From positions 62,001 to 126,000 of the forward strand of contig JAFCMP010000033.1 of the NCBI GenBank assembly GCA_017506865.1: a DNA stretch of 64,000 nt. The letters are read 5' to 3'. How positions within the stretch are numbered: position 1 is the stretch's first letter; every line of letters begins with the position of its first letter. A program made the position numbers and the translations under genes. The stretch is from Tribonema minus (taxonomy: Eukaryota; Sar; Xanthophyceae; Tribonematales; Tribonemataceae). Below, one piece after another: positions 1 to 12,330 of the stretch. The notes under the pieces are model-generated. The model searched no databases and was not told where the DNA came from. It was given only the letters and a program-made list of their open reading frames with translations.

Positions 1-376
1 ACAGCGTTGACTTTGCTCGACCTGCGCTACTGCCGAGCGCTCAGCAGCCTGCCGGCTTCATTCGGCAACCTGACAGCGTTGACTTCACTCGACTTGTTCG
101 CGTGCGAGTCACTCGGCAGCCTCCCCGAGTCCTTCGGCAACTTTGACAGCGTTGACCTCACTCGACTTGGAGGGGTGCGAGTCACTCGAGAGGCTGCCCG
201 AGTCCTTCGGCAACCTGACAGCGTTGACTTCGCTCGACCTGAGCACTTGCCGTGCGCTCAGCAGCCTGCCGGCTTCATTCGGCAACCTGACAGCGTTGGA
301 GGTGCTATGGATGCACAGTTCCTCAGCGGAGGTACCACGGAATCTACTCGACTGCGGCCTCGCAGTGCTCAAGTAG
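1..376 (+). pseudogene. Leucine-rich-repeat protein, 3' end, frameshifted
   Basis: The stretch encodes about five LRR units of roughly 24 residues, each built on a core like NLTALTSLDL followed by CxSLxxLPxSFG, the plant- and alga-type Leu-rich pattern. The first units read in the frame starting at position 7 and the later units in the frame covering 143-376. The break falls near 132-145, where one unit has one base more than its neighbours (aactttgac against aacctgac), so a one-base insertion explains the shift. The frame ends at a TAG at 374-376 after a short non-repeat C-terminus (EVLWMHSSSAEVPRNLLDCG). The 5' part lies outside the window. Such repeats normally form a protein-binding solenoid; the partner is unknown. 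It may be a pseudogene, or a live gene with a sequencing error. Confidence 0.7.
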
Positions 377-1686
377 GTGTCGCCATGCCAAATGGATTGT
401 CATTGTTGCAACACTTTGTTGAACCCGAATTAGGGTGACGTGCCCTCTCTCTTCACTTTGTTTGGGTTTTCATATGGTTACTCCTTCCTGTGCACTGATG
501 TACGCGCATTGAGCTTTGTGTTGCAGTACAGCGACTTTGACAGAGCATGTAACGTGACATATGCATTCTAATTTGATCACTGCAATTCTCCATTGCCCGA
601 CTTCATTCATCTTTTTGACGCATTTCTGTTTTTGAACATGAAGCTTTGTGTTGCAATTTGTGCTCGTGTCTGCAGTGGTTGTGAGTTATTTCTGTGTGCG
701 CATTCTGCGCTCTTCGCGATGAATTGTTCTTGAGTCCATCCACGAGAAAGGTGAAACTCATGCATTTCTTCAAATTTGGCACGGCTCCAGCCCCTTGCAC
801 CTGTGCCATCTGATCTGCTGGTGATGACGGAATTGAATTCCTTACACACCAAGCACACGTTTGTTACAACGTAGCCCACTGTGACGTCCATGCGCTCCAA
901 CGACATTTTCCAGTCTCCATTCAGAATCAAGGGAATGGAGCTATATACGCACACCATGTCATTGAAACATTCTCACTGCTGTGCGCAAACGTCGCCTCCA
1001 TGTCGCGGCGCCTTGAAATTTGCGCTCTCGCTTCGCCATTCCAACCTCTGTCGCACTGCGGCTATTGCTTTTTCTGAGCATGTGCTTCTTGAGACGTCGC
1101 CATCATTGCGTACTCTGCTCGCTGTGTTCTGCTTTGTTGCGCTCACTCACCTTGCAAAGCAGCAACAGTGCAGTGCACACATCGCCAAAGCAATAGGCAG
1201 CATCATCGGAAGCATCAGGAGCAGGGAATCAGCAGCAGGCATTAGCAGATATACTGAAGTATCTGATTCAGCAGCAGGCAGCACTCATCAGTGTGTATGA
1301 ATGGCATCAGCAGCAGGCAGCATCAGCAGCAGGCATCAGCAGCAGACGGCATGCAGCAACAGGCAGGCAGCATGCACCAATTGGCAGGCATTAGCAGCAT
1401 TCACAGCAGCAGCACGCATCAGCAGGCATCAACAGCAGCAGCCAGCAACAAAAGCAGCAGCGTAGACAATTGAAGTTGTGAAAACCAATGCATTCAGTGA
1501 GTCAATGGCCATGCTAAGGGGGGCCGGGGTGTCTCACATCATTGCTATTGCACAACATGCGCAGTCGCAAGCATTTGGTGCACCCATGTCAGCTGGGGGT
1601 CTTGGCGGGGGGGGCTAGGGGAGGCACGCAAGCATTGCGAAATGCGCACCGTGGGCGTGCTCGTCTGTGAAAGTAAGCCATTGTGT
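377..1686. other. Intergenic region with CAG/GCA-rich low-complexity stretch
   Basis: Between the LRR stop and the stop of the minus-strand 1638-aa gene (convergent genes) I see no supported coding sequence. Positions about 1170-1465 are rich in cag/gcagcaggcat units, an imperfect trinucleotide-like repeat that gives long but meaningless Gln/Ser/Ala reading frames. Confidence 0.6.
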
Positions 1687-4600
1687 CTAGATTGGCGGAT
1701 TGCCGGGAGGGGGTATGTGTGCAGGCGCAGATATCTGGCTCTGTGCGGCAGTTTGAGAGTAGTGATAGTATCCTGGAGGGCTGTGCTGCATGTGCAGAGG
1801 AACCTGGGCAGCTGGCAGCATTTGAGGCTGGGCATTGTGGTGGAGGTCGTGCGCATGTGCAGCTGGCAGAGGGCGGTTGCCATGGCCAAGAGCGTTGTGC
1901 GCAAGCAGACCAGGCTGCTGCATGTACATGTGGTACCAACGCAGGAACACGGCTTGCTGAGCCTGCTGCTGTCGCTGGGCCTGCTGCTGCTGCTGAGCCA
2001 AGTATTCACGGTGTGCAGCAACGCTCTGCTGCAGTGTGTTGCTGCGCACCTCCGACAGTTGCTGCATTGTGCTGGTGTGCACTGCTTGAAACTGCTGCAA
2101 AGACAGTGCGTGTGTCGCCTGCATCTGCTGCATGGTGGTCGTGTGTGTGTTCTGCATTTTGGCGATTGCGCCCTGCAAGCTAGCTGCGTGCACATGCTGC
2201 ATGTTGGCGATTGCGGCAGCAGCCATTTCGGCGATGGCTTGTGCACCCCCTCCGCAACTGGCCCCGCCCCCCCCAGAACCACCGTCACTCCCGGCTGAGG
2301 ACATGGGGCGCAGTGCAGGGGGTGGACGTGGTGCATCAACGACACCATGGTGCTCACCATCCTCTGTGAACTGGGAGCGCTTCCCGCGGTTCTGCACGCG
2401 GCTGGTCAGCGAAGCCTTGAACTGTCTGTAGGCGCTTTTCCCGGCTGAGACACTGCTGTGCAACTCCTTCATGCCTGTAAGCACGACAGACACAAATTGC
2501 AAATGGATAAAAATCAGATCTAGCTCAGGAATTTGCTGCATACTGAGTGCTTTCAGATAGGATAACATCAGATAGGATGAACGACAGACACATGCAAACA
2601 TAACACCATTAGAACTAGGTATGGTCACAGACCAGCATGCGTACGACTGCAGGGTAATTGCTGCATTATAAGTGCATGCAGGTATGAAGAACGAACAAAC
2701 GACACATGCAAACATAACAACATCAGATCTAGCCACTATCACAGTCCAGCACGATTCCAACCGTCAGCTTCAGGCAAGCACCGAGTTTGGATGTTGCCAT
2801 GACAGACTTGCGCGCACAACATCACCTAGCATGAGTGAAGCTGTTGACTTGACATGCAAGTTGTCTGACTCACTTGATGCGATGAAGTCCTGCTGCTCCC
2901 CATAGGGCATCTTCATCGCCTTCGCAAAGATTTCCGTCACGGCAGTGGATCTGTTGCTGTAGGACGCGTAGTAGGGGATGCCCAGGTTGCTGCGGCCGAT
3001 CTCGTTGAGGACCTTCTCCCGAAAAGTGTGTTGGCTCACTTGATAGTTGGCACCGCCGCTGAGGCCGACTAAGCGGTCGGGTACTGGGGTTCCGAAGTGA
3101 ATGGCGCGCATTGTCCGGCACAGAAAGAGGACCGTCAGCATAGGCCTGTTGAGCTCCGATGGGACTGGCACACATGTCTTCATCGGCTCCGTGTCGTCAC
3201 CGCCACCGCTCATAGCGATCTTGCCCAGTTCAGCGTTCGCAATGTCCTGACATGAGAACGCAGCAAGCATAGTAAGCGTTGGTTGATGTCGTCAACTCAC
3301 AGCAGGGTATTACAAGCTATGTTGCATCACTATTGTTGACACACATTACACATCATCAAGTCAAGCTAGAGTGTGCGCACATGACTGGTCATACACATAC
3401 CTGAAATAAGATGAAACGACACACATTACACATCATATCTAGGCGTGCTTAGAAATGACCACATTACACATCATATCCAGGCGTGCTTAGAAATGACACA
3501 CGTTACACATATCAATACATGCTTAGAGTGTGCGTGCATGCCTGGTGATATGCATACCTGAAACAAGATGAAGGAAACACGGCCATCTGGGCCCGTTGTC
3601 ATCTTGGCCCAGACTTGAGAGGCAAGATTGCTCATTAAAGCCTCGGGCCTGACAGGGAGCAGGTAGTAGGCGTACAGGTGGACGAGAACCTCGAGGTTGG
3701 CGACGTCGTACGTGGTGAACTGCTCCGCCCCCAGCATGTGGTGTGCAAGTGTTGTGACCCAATCGACCTCCAGATGCGCGCAGTCACCCTCCGTTTGGGC
3801 CATGTTGAAGCCGTCGGCGGGACGACGGTGCGCCAGAAGCTCGATGAGACCGTCAAAGTTTGCCATCTGACGGCCCTGCGCCTCCAGCCCGCGTTGAATG
3901 GCTCTCTCGAACGGCTTCCAGGTGCTCTTGATGAACCCTTCCAGCATGTCATGAATGAGGTACATGAGGTGCTCCGGAAGCATGCGGCCTTGCTTCACCT
4001 TGTGCTCGTGTGTCTGGCTGTGTGCCTGCCACTTCTTCAGCTGTAAGCGGATATAGCACTGGAAGGGGGCCTGTCAAAGCAGCAGGAAAAGGTGACACAT
4101 GTATCCTCCACAAATTACAAATGAGAGCAATGCATGTTTTTTAGAGTTACAGTGGACATTGCTGGACACACAACAAACACACTGAAACTGTGGCGCCTAC
4201 TGGGGTGAACATGCGCAGTGTAGTTAGTGTAGATGTGCAGTGTAGGTTAGTGTAGATGTGCAGTGTAGGTTAGTGTAGATGTGCAGTGTAGGTTAGTGTA
4301 GACGTGCAGTGTACATACACGTGCACTGATGGTGCAGTACAATGGTGAAGATGTGCAGCGTAGGGAAGTGTAGACGTGCAGTGCAGAGTAGTTTATACGT
4401 GCAGTGCAGGGTGTTACCATGAATGGCGAGTACTCATGTAGGGACAGCTTGAACCTGCAGCAGACTGATCTGACCTACACTTTTGATCTAGAGCCATGTT
4501 ACTGGGCAGTTTATGGAACTTCAAGTGCACACAAAAGTTCAAGTCTGAGCCCTGAGGCCGGGAATGGCAACTGCTCATGTAGGGACAGCTTGAGCCTCTC

Positions 4601-7600
4601 TTAGCCTGACCTCACCTACACTTTCGATGAGGGACCATATTTATTTGCAGTTTACGAAAATCTAGCGAGCGTCGTACCGACCCAATTTAGGGTCAGCCTC
4701 TGAGAAATACTTTTTTCGACAGGCCCAGGATCAGGAACTTCAAGTTTCAGCATAAGTTCAAGTTTGTGTCATAAGGCTTGGAATGGCAAGTACTCATGTA
4801 GGGACAGCTTGAACCTGCAGCAGACTGATCTGACCTACACTTTTGATCTTGAGCCATGAACACTGGGCAACTTGTGAAACTTCAAGTACACTCAAAAGTT
4901 CAAGTTTGTGTCATAAGGCCGGGAATGGCGAGTACTCATGTAGGGACAGCTTGAACCTCTCTTAGCCTGACATCACCTACACTTTCGATCTAGTGCAGGT
5001 GAGCATTGAACTTGTATTGACAATGACGAACGTAAGATGCAAAGGATATAGGTCCAGCATACGACTTTGCTATGTCTGTACACGTCAAGGCAATGATGGT
5101 GCCGGCTGTTTGCCATCCAAGTCAACTGAACAGCTACACATCCCATCCAGCAAAAGCAACATCGCCAGTGACATGCCTTCAGTAACTGAGCATGTCAATG
5201 AAGTGCAACTCACCTGATTCCGACGTAGGCTCTCGGTGCATCGACTCAAGTCGATCGAGTTTTGCAAGGTGCTCCTGATGGTGCGCAGGCAGAACTGGGC
5301 GTCGCTCATCAAGTTGCAGTACGCCGATTGCGAACGAGCAGCCTCCCCAGAGTTGGTGTCCGCCGAGAGGAACCACATCTCCATCCTCGCCATCGGGGTG
5401 CTGTTGACGACGCACACAGGTGGGCGATCGGCTCCGCGCTTGCTGCAGACGAGTGCTTCGAGGGCACGTGGTAGCGACGGGTGGGAAGGGGGGACGAGTG
5501 TCTCCAGGACGCCGAAAGGCTTGCGATCGTCAGCGACCGTTGTTGCGTGGATGCGAGTTTCCGCCAACTCCAGCTCCTCCTGAGTCAGCATGACAGCACC
5601 TGAAGCGCAGGTGGGGAGACGGCCGAGGACTGCTGCGGTGGACAGGATCTTGATGACGGAGTTGACTGGGGTGACGTTGGCGGCGGTCTTACGGGGGAGC
5701 GTCTCCAGCTCCAGTGTGTCCACAGTCTGCTGGGTGAGGCCAGGCCAGCAGATTGCCATGTACGAGCTGCTGGTGTCTAGGTGGGTGTACCTATGCTGTT
5801 TGGGTGGCAAGAGACGGTCGCAAGTGACTGCGTCCGCAATGGCGCGTACGATGCCATGCGTCCGCTTGCCGTTGGAGTGAAGGTGTGGCTGATTGGGGCG
5901 CAGGTACTTGCCGTTTCTAACCCACTCGTTGGCATCAATGCGCGACCCAGACACTCTCTTGACCTTGGCATCCGTGAGGTAGACATGCATGACCAGCATA
6001 CCCTCAAACACCAGGCATGCGCGCTGCAGCAAATATGTCCCCCATGCCTCGCAGAGTGGCATGATGCCCTGCGCCGGCTCCGCGCGCTTCAGTACGTCAG
6101 ACAGGCTGAGTAGTTCAGTCCTGGTTGGCGCCCTGCGCGGATAGCAGCGCAACATGTTGAAAAGTGAAGTTAGAATGTGCCAGCTGAGACAGCCATACTT
6201 CCTGCAGATTACAGGTGCACAATGGCGAAAGATGTCACTTACTGACGGACAATACAAGACTCAGGTGAAGAGAACATGAACATACAATGCGGACCTCACC
6301 TGACATACTGTCTCCCCTTGCTGCCCTTCTTGCTGGCGCGCTTCCTGCGAGGGGGGGCATCAGCGCTTGTGCCCTGCTGCTGCCTGCCTGATGTCTCCGC
6401 AGGCTGAGAGTCTGGGGCAGCAGTGCTACTGGTCATACAAAAATGCACACAGAGAAGAACAAAAAGCATAGTGAGCGTACGATTGCGTGCAGTAGTCATT
6501 TGTATTTGACTGTCTGTGATCCTGTGCACGGCAACATACAGGCAATGCGCAGCGACCGAAGGTGTACTATCTCACCTGACATTGGCCGCCATGCCATCAC
6601 CATTTCGCTCGCTGTCGGCAGTGGGTACCGTGGCAGGAATGGGCTCACTGTTGACAGCAGAGATTGACACACAGGATATGACAAGAGTGTGATAAGGTAA
6701 TGACAACGTGTGTGGGCAACACGTGACATCAGTCAATGATCAACTGTGTGTGGCCTCTTCTCATGCTGGGGATGCTTGAACCTCTCCTACACTGATCTCG
6801 TCCCGACAGGTCCAGCCTCAGCAACTTCAAGTGTATACAATAGTTCAAGTGTGTGGTGTGGGGCTGAGTGTGGTGACTGCTAATGTAGGGAACACGTGGA
6901 CCTCTCTTAGCCTGACGCCACCAGCACTTTCGATCCTGAGCCACAACTGTTTACGCTTTATGAACCCCTTCAGCATAAGTTCACCTTTGTGTTATGAGGC
7001 TTATGGTGAGCACTCATGGAAGGGCAGGGTGAACACGGCGACTGCTCATGTAGGGATGGATTGAACCTCTCTCAGCCTGACCTAACCCACACTTTCGATC
7101 ATGAGCCACAATTGTTTACACTCTATGAACCCTTTTCTCGACAGGCCTACTTCAATTGCAACACAGGTTCAACTTTGTGCTCTATGCCCTAGTATGGCCT
7201 CTGCTAATGCTGGGGATGCTGGAACCTCTCTTACACTGATCTCACCTACACTTCTGATCAGCAGCCCTATTTATTTGCAGGTTACGAAAATCTAGCGAGC
7301 GTCGTACCACGCCCATTTAGGGTCAGCCTCTGAGAAATACTTTTTTTCGACAGCCCCAGCCTCAGAAACTTCAAGTGTGTGCCAAAGTTCAACTTTGTGC
7401 TCTAAGGCTTAGTATGGCCTCTGCTCATGTAGGGATAGATTGAACCTCTCTTAGCCTGACCTCCCCCTCACTTTCGATCATGAGCCACAATTATTTACAC
7501 TCTATGAACCCTTTTCTCGACAGGCCTACTTCAATTTCAACACAAGTTCAACTTTGTGCTCTATGCCCTAGTATGGCCGCTGCTAATGCTGGGGATGCTG

Positions 7601-10600
7601 GAACCTCTCTTACACTGATCTCACCTACACTTCTGACCAGCAGCCCTATTTATTTGCAGGTTACGAAAATCTAGCGAGCGTCGTATCAACCCCATTTAGG
7701 GTCAGCCTCTGAGAAATACTTTTTTTCGACAGGCCCAGCCTCAGAAACTTCAGGTGTGTGCCAAAGTTCAACTTTGTGCTCTAAGGCTTAGTATGGCCTC
7801 TGCTCATGTAGAAATAGATTGAACCTCTCTTAGCCTGACCTCCCCCTCACTTTCGATCATGAGCCACAATTACTTACACTCTATGAACCCTTTTCTCGAC
7901 AGGCCTACTTCAATTGCAACACAGGTTCAACTTTGTGCTCTATGCCCTAGTATGGCCTCTGCTAATGCTGGGGATGCTGGAACCTCTCTTACACTGATCT
8001 CACCTACACTTCTGATCAGCAGCCCTATTTATTTGCAGGTTACGAAAATCTAGCGAGCGTCGTACCACGCCCATTTAGGGTCAGCCTCTGAGAAATACCT
8101 TTTTTCGACAGCCCCCAGCCTCAGGAACTTTAAGTGTGTGCCAAAGTTCAAGTGTGTGCCGTAAGGCTGGCTGCTCATGTAGGGATAGATTGAACCTCTC
8201 TCAGCCTGATCCAACCCACGCTTTCGACCATGAGCCACAATTGTTTACACTTTATGAAACCTTTTCTCGACAGGCCTACTTCAATTTCAACACAAGTTCA
8301 ACTTTGTGCTCTAAGCCCTAGTATGGCCTCTGCTAATGCTGGGGATGCTGGAACCTGTCTTACACTGATCTCACCTACACTTCTGATCAGCAGCCCTATT
8401 CATTGGCAGGTTACGATAATCTAGCGAGCGTCGTACCAACCCCATTTAGGGTCAGCCTCTGAGGAATACTTTATTTTGACAGGCCCAGCCTCAGGAACTT
8501 TAAGTGTGTGCCAAAGTTCAAGTGTGTGCTTTAAGGCTGAGTATGGTGACTGCTGATGTAGGGATTAATTGAACCTCTCTTAGCCTGACCTCACCAACAC
8601 TTTCGATCCTGAGCCACAATTATTTACACTTTATGAACGCTCTTCAAGTGCCAGCAGCATAAGGTCCAATGAAACAGTTCTTACCTCTGTATCAAGAACC
8701 AGCTGTCTACGCCGGGTGCCCTGGTGCCGAAAACTGTGACGCCTCGCGTTTCTTCCCTGTATGAGTTGATGCTGAGCTTAAGAGGGCCGTCAACTCCGAC
8801 GTCGTCCTGGATGGTGTTGTTGGTGCGCACACGGTCGCGTTGCAGCGTGAGCATGATGAGCCGATGACTGTCCACAGCCTCGAATGACGTGATCGAACCT
8901 CGCACCCAGCACCTCCGCCCGTCCACGTCCATGACCACCCAGACTCGCAGCCGCGATGTGTCTCCGGTCAGGTCTACCTTCTTTGCCTCGTCCTTACTCA
9001 AGGGCCGAAACGCTATGGCGGCTGGTGCTGGTGCTGGGGCGCGTGCTGCTGCTGGTGCCGGTGCTGCTGGTGCTGGTGCTGCGGGGGCGCGTGCTGCTGC
9101 TGGTGCTGGTGCTGCTGGTGCTGGTGGTGCTGGTGCTGCTGGGGCGCGTGCTGCTGCTGCTGCTGGGGCGCGTGCTGCTGCTGCTGCTGGGGCGCGTGCT
9201 GCTGCTGCTGCTGGGGCGCGTGCTGCTGCTGGAGAAGGAGCCGATGCAGTCACCTCTTGCGCAGATGCTGAAGTGGTACGTTGAGAGGTGGGCTCCGGTG
9301 ACAAGCCATAGCCGACCTCGAAGTGCATGCCACGTACGCCGGTAACGATGCCTCCACCGCGCACCCTCGTCCTACCCAGGCGAATGCCGTAAGCAGATGG
9401 GTCAGCGAAGCGCGCTGAGTTGAAGAGGGACTCGTCCACGCGTTCGGAGGGCTCCGCTGTGCAGTAAAGGACACGGTCTCCGCTGGTGCGCAGTAGCACG
9501 GTGTTGTGCTTTTGGCTCCTAGTCCAGGACACCTGCAGGTACACAAAGCATGCAAGAGTATGGTGAGGTCGAGAGTCTCAGAGATGCTAACAATGCTGAA
9601 TAGTCACTCGACGCTTTGACCTGCATGTACTCTGCACCTCTTTCACCAGATGCAAACAATGCTGAATAGTCACACTGCAAGTATCCGTCACCAACCTCGT
9701 TCACCAGCAGCTTCTCAAGGGATAGGAATGTCTGCTGGTTGTCGCGTGACTTGTTCCTCTGCTCCTGCACCTCCACCTTGTGTTTGTCGGACTTCTGGAT
9801 GAGGACGGCCGGGTCGCCATTGACCAGACTGGTCTGACGGGCGAGCACAGCACCGCCAACCAGCTTGTGAGCTGCTCGATTGCAGCCCGAGATGCAGAAG
9901 GCCGTGATGCGCGCAAACGCCTGCAACCATGGAGAAGCGGAGTAGGTTAGTCAGCAGACAGGCATATGCAGAGTCAAAAGATGCTGACAAAGGGATAGAC
10001 CGTACTCACATTTCGGGCCGCACTCGCCGCTCTTGCTGCTATTGCTGGTGCGCCTCCTGCCGCAGTGGTTGACGTGGGTATCGCATGGCTGTTTGAGTCC
10101 TCCACATCACTGTCGTCGGCGTCGCTGTCCTCGGCGTCGCTGTTGTCAGCATCACTGGCATCCACATCGCTGTCCGCGTCGTCCATCTGCGCAGAAAAGT
10201 GGACCAGAGAGCAATATGGTGAGCATTGCACAAACGTTACTGGACAGCAGCAATGCCTCTGAAGAATTGCCATTTTGCCACTTACCATCTGCAGGTCCTC
10301 GGCAAGGGCTTGCTGTATCTGTGTCTCCATGTGCTGATAGTCAGCCGCAGTGACAGGCAGCGGGTGCTGTTTGCGACGTTCCTCCGCATTCATTTGCTCC
10401 GCGTGCAGGGCGGTGGCAGTGGCGTCCTCCTGCACGCAGCAGAACATGACTCAGTACATGTGCTGCTGCAGTAGAATTGATGTGATAGTAGCAAACCTAG
10501 CAAACCTGCCAGTGCCAGCACAACGGTAACGGTCGAAACACCAACAACAATATGATACTCACATCATCTGAGCCCGATGAGTCTGTTGCTGCCGCTATGA

Positions 10601-11635
10601 CCGCTGCAGCCACTCCTGCAGCTGCGCTGACCAATGGTCCCATGTAGCTGTTGTCAAGGCCAGCGCCGTCGTCCATGGCCGCCACAGGTGCGCATGCTTG
10701 CAGTAGCAGTGTCAGCAGTAGATGGGCATGGCACATCGTTGTGCCGCCGCCACCGAAGTGCGCATGCTGCTTGTAGGAGCTGATGGCCTGCCCGCCAGCA
10801 ACACCGGCCAGTGTATAGAGCGGCTTGATGTCCACAGCTGGCACGATGACGCGCATAGCTGCCAGAGCCATTGCCGCCGTGATGGCACCGCGAACAAACT
10901 GTACCATGCAGCGTAGGAACATCACCTTCGCGTGCTCACGCAGCGCCTGTAAAACACACACGTATCAAGTAGGTCAGGTGCTGTGCCGCAATCGTGATGC
11001 TACTAGGTGCGGCACGGGAGGGCTAGGCTGCGTACCTTGAGGACCAGTGACCGCAGTAGGGGTGGGGTGATGGGGTCTTCAGTGGTGCTCGTGCTGCTGA
11101 GGCGCCTTGCATAGACCCACTGCATGAGAGCACAACACAACGTAAAGCAATGAGCTTGCAGTTTGCACAAGGTTTTGTGGCTATCAACATGCTGCATGTA
11201 TGCACTTGCAAGGCAATGCACACGTAAAACTGTGTTGGCGCACATGCATTCTCACCTGAGCAGGCAGGCGACGGCGACACTTTTTGGCACGGCCGATAGT
11301 GGCGGCAAAGATGGCATTGGCTCGCTTGCGGGTGCCCCCGATCTGCCTGAATGTTGGGCCTCCGGGTGAGTCCTGTTGCAAAGTTACATCACGTTTCGCA
11401 GTTGTTAGCGACACATGCCACAATGTAGGCTACATAGAGAGTTGTAAGCACTGCATGCAGGCATACAAGGCGGCATTACAATAGCATTTACCTGCTCCAT
11501 CATGACTTGCCACAGCCCGGCCACCACTAGCAGCACCACATGCGGCGTCAGGCTGCACGGGGTCGCCATGATGACCCAAGGGAGGAGGAACACCAGAATG
11601 GCCACGTAGGCCATGAGTTTCTTGAACGTAATCAT
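1687..11635 (-). CDS. 14-exon gene for unrecognised ~1638-aa membrane protein
   Basis: Exons in transcript order: 11635-11492, 11372-11256, 11119-11036, 10946-10563, 10429-10286, 10186-10010, 9920-9696, 9532-8685, 6647-6576, 6428-6300, 6132-5214, 4070-3558, 3246-2874, 2474-1687 (TAG stop). All 13 junctions have AG acceptors and GT donors and match in phase (0 x7, 2 x3, 0 x2, 1), which strongly supports one transcript. The product has hydrophobic segments at about residues 8-24, 31-45, 135-154, 187-206 and 217-236. An acidic Asp/Ser run (about 292-325) follows, then an Ala/Pro-rich linker in exon 8, a basic KRASKKGSK stretch (exon 10), a large domain (775-1376) and a Gln/His/Met-rich C-terminal tail. 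I recognise no known family. The start is the ATG at 11635; an acceptor at 11649 (phase 2) would allow an upstream exon. The exon 11 acceptor could instead be at 6120. Confidence 0.72.
2560..2720. repeat. Diverged tandem repeat in last intron of the 1638-aa gene
   Basis: Units beginning acgacagacacaaattg (near 2483), acgacagacacatgcaaac (2580) and acgacacatgcaaacataa (2698) recur about 100-120 bp apart within the 2475-2873 intron. The first unit lies against the 3' splice site of the final exon. Confidence 0.5.
3395..3570 (-). repeat. Duplicated exon end and donor in intron 12
   Basis: The real exon 12 border (minus strand) reads ATCTTGTTTCAG then GTATGC at 3557. A second copy lies about 155 bp into the intron, visible on the plus strand as acatacctgaaataagatg near 3406. 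Between them 'acacattacacatcatatc' occurs twice. The intron therefore carries a copy of its own 5' splice site with the preceding exon bases. Confidence 0.6.
4205..4320. repeat. 23-bp tandem repeat
   Basis: About four to five copies of a ~23-bp unit with core gtgcagtgtaggttagtg, in the 1.1-kb intron 11 of the 1638-aa gene, just beyond the exon 12 acceptor. Degenerate copies continue to about 4410. Confidence 0.8.
4400..5000. repeat. Diverged copies of the 379-bp intronic repeat family
   Basis: Phrases such as 'tcatgtagggacagcttgaa', 'ctagcgagcgtcgtaccga' and 'gtcagcctctgagaaatac' recur here and again throughout 6730-8650, on either side of exons 9-11. Two of the three local units share tcatgtagggacagcttgaa with a following cctgcagcagactga. 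Confidence 0.75.
6730..8650. repeat. Tandem array of ~379-bp repeats filling an intron
   Basis: The marker 'gtcagcctctgagaaatac' occurs near 7322, 7700, 8080 and 8452, giving a period of about 372-379 bp. Each full unit holds one short plus-strand frame starting MSHNxLHSMNPFLDRPTS (7101, 7480, 7859, 8230). These frames exist because the DNA is repeated; they show no other sign of coding. The array occupies most of the 2-kb intron 8 (6648-8684) of the 1638-aa gene. Adjacent units are nearly identical, which points to recent amplification or homogenisation. Confidence 0.9.
9560..9700. repeat. Short duplicated segment in intron 7
   Basis: The phrase 'acaatgctgaatagtcac' occurs at about 9588-9605 and 9656-9673, 68 bp apart, directly beyond the donor of exon 7 (9696). 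Another intron of this gene enlarged by local duplication. Confidence 0.6.
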
Positions 11636-11859
11636 GGCGCCACTGCGCCTGCAAGTCAGTGAGCAGCATCAGGACGGTTGAGTTGCAGAAGACAGGATGT
11701 TGCACCACATGATGCAGCGCAGTGTATGGGTATGTATGTTTGCTATACAGCATGTGTCTCTGTAACCCTGAAGTGTGAGGTGTGCATAGATGCAGAGCTT
11801 TGTCTCGGGAGCCAGCAGATGGACATTTGCCACAAGAGTGCACACATGTAGGCGTTGCC

Positions 11860-12330
11860 TCAAGCGTCACCACTCGTAGAATGTATCTCCTGTTTCAGCA
11901 CAAGCAGCTCTTACCTCAAGTTCCAGTACGAGCAGCCACTTAACTAGAGAGTGCACACTTGTAGTGCGCACTTGTAGCACCTGCCTCCAGTTTCAGCACA
12001 AGCAGCACTCACCTCAAGGTCCGACACAAGCAGCAGTTGCCTCCAGTTCCAGCACAAGCAGCACTCACCTCAAGTTCCACCCACACAAGCACCACTTACC
12101 TCAAGTTCCAGCACAAGCACCACCTACCTGAAGAGTGCACACATCCACCCATGGCCTCAAGTGTCAGCACAAGCAGCACTTGCCTCAAGTTCCATCACAA
12201 GCAGCCACTTGACTCAAGAGTGCACACTTGTAGCAATTGCCTCCAGTGTTAGCACAAGCAGCCCTTACCGAAGACCCAGCACATGCGGCATTTGACTCAA
12301 GTCTCAGCATAAGCACGGGCTGACCTAGTC
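11860..12330 (-). repeat. Tandem array of donor-like units (~36 bp)
   Basis: Read on the minus strand, the stretch is a run of about ten units with the core CTTGAG|GTGAGTGCTGCTTG or variants (GAGGTAAG, GAGGCAAG), spaced roughly 30-40 bp. It has the form of an exon end plus 5' splice site, repeated. At its upstream edge (12325-12380) is a sequence encoding KCWRINARLQELEQLD then TAG, a possible source exon or relic. Confidence 0.65.

Noticed and set aside
1170-1470. Possible CRISPR-like or regulatory array
   Set aside because: Imperfect CAG/GCA low-complexity repeat in a eukaryotic genome without spacer structure.
1642-2431. Long plus-strand frames opposite the Gln-rich exon
   Set aside because: Shadow of the minus-strand terminal exon, which has matching splice phase and stop.
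7101-8424. Four similar short plus-strand frames starting MSHNxLHSMNPF
   Set aside because: They exist only because the 379-bp intronic unit is repeated; no splice context or family resemblance.
8889-9345. Plus-strand Ala- and Leu-rich frames
   Set aside because: Antisense shadows of the Ala/Pro-rich exon 8 of the minus-strand gene.
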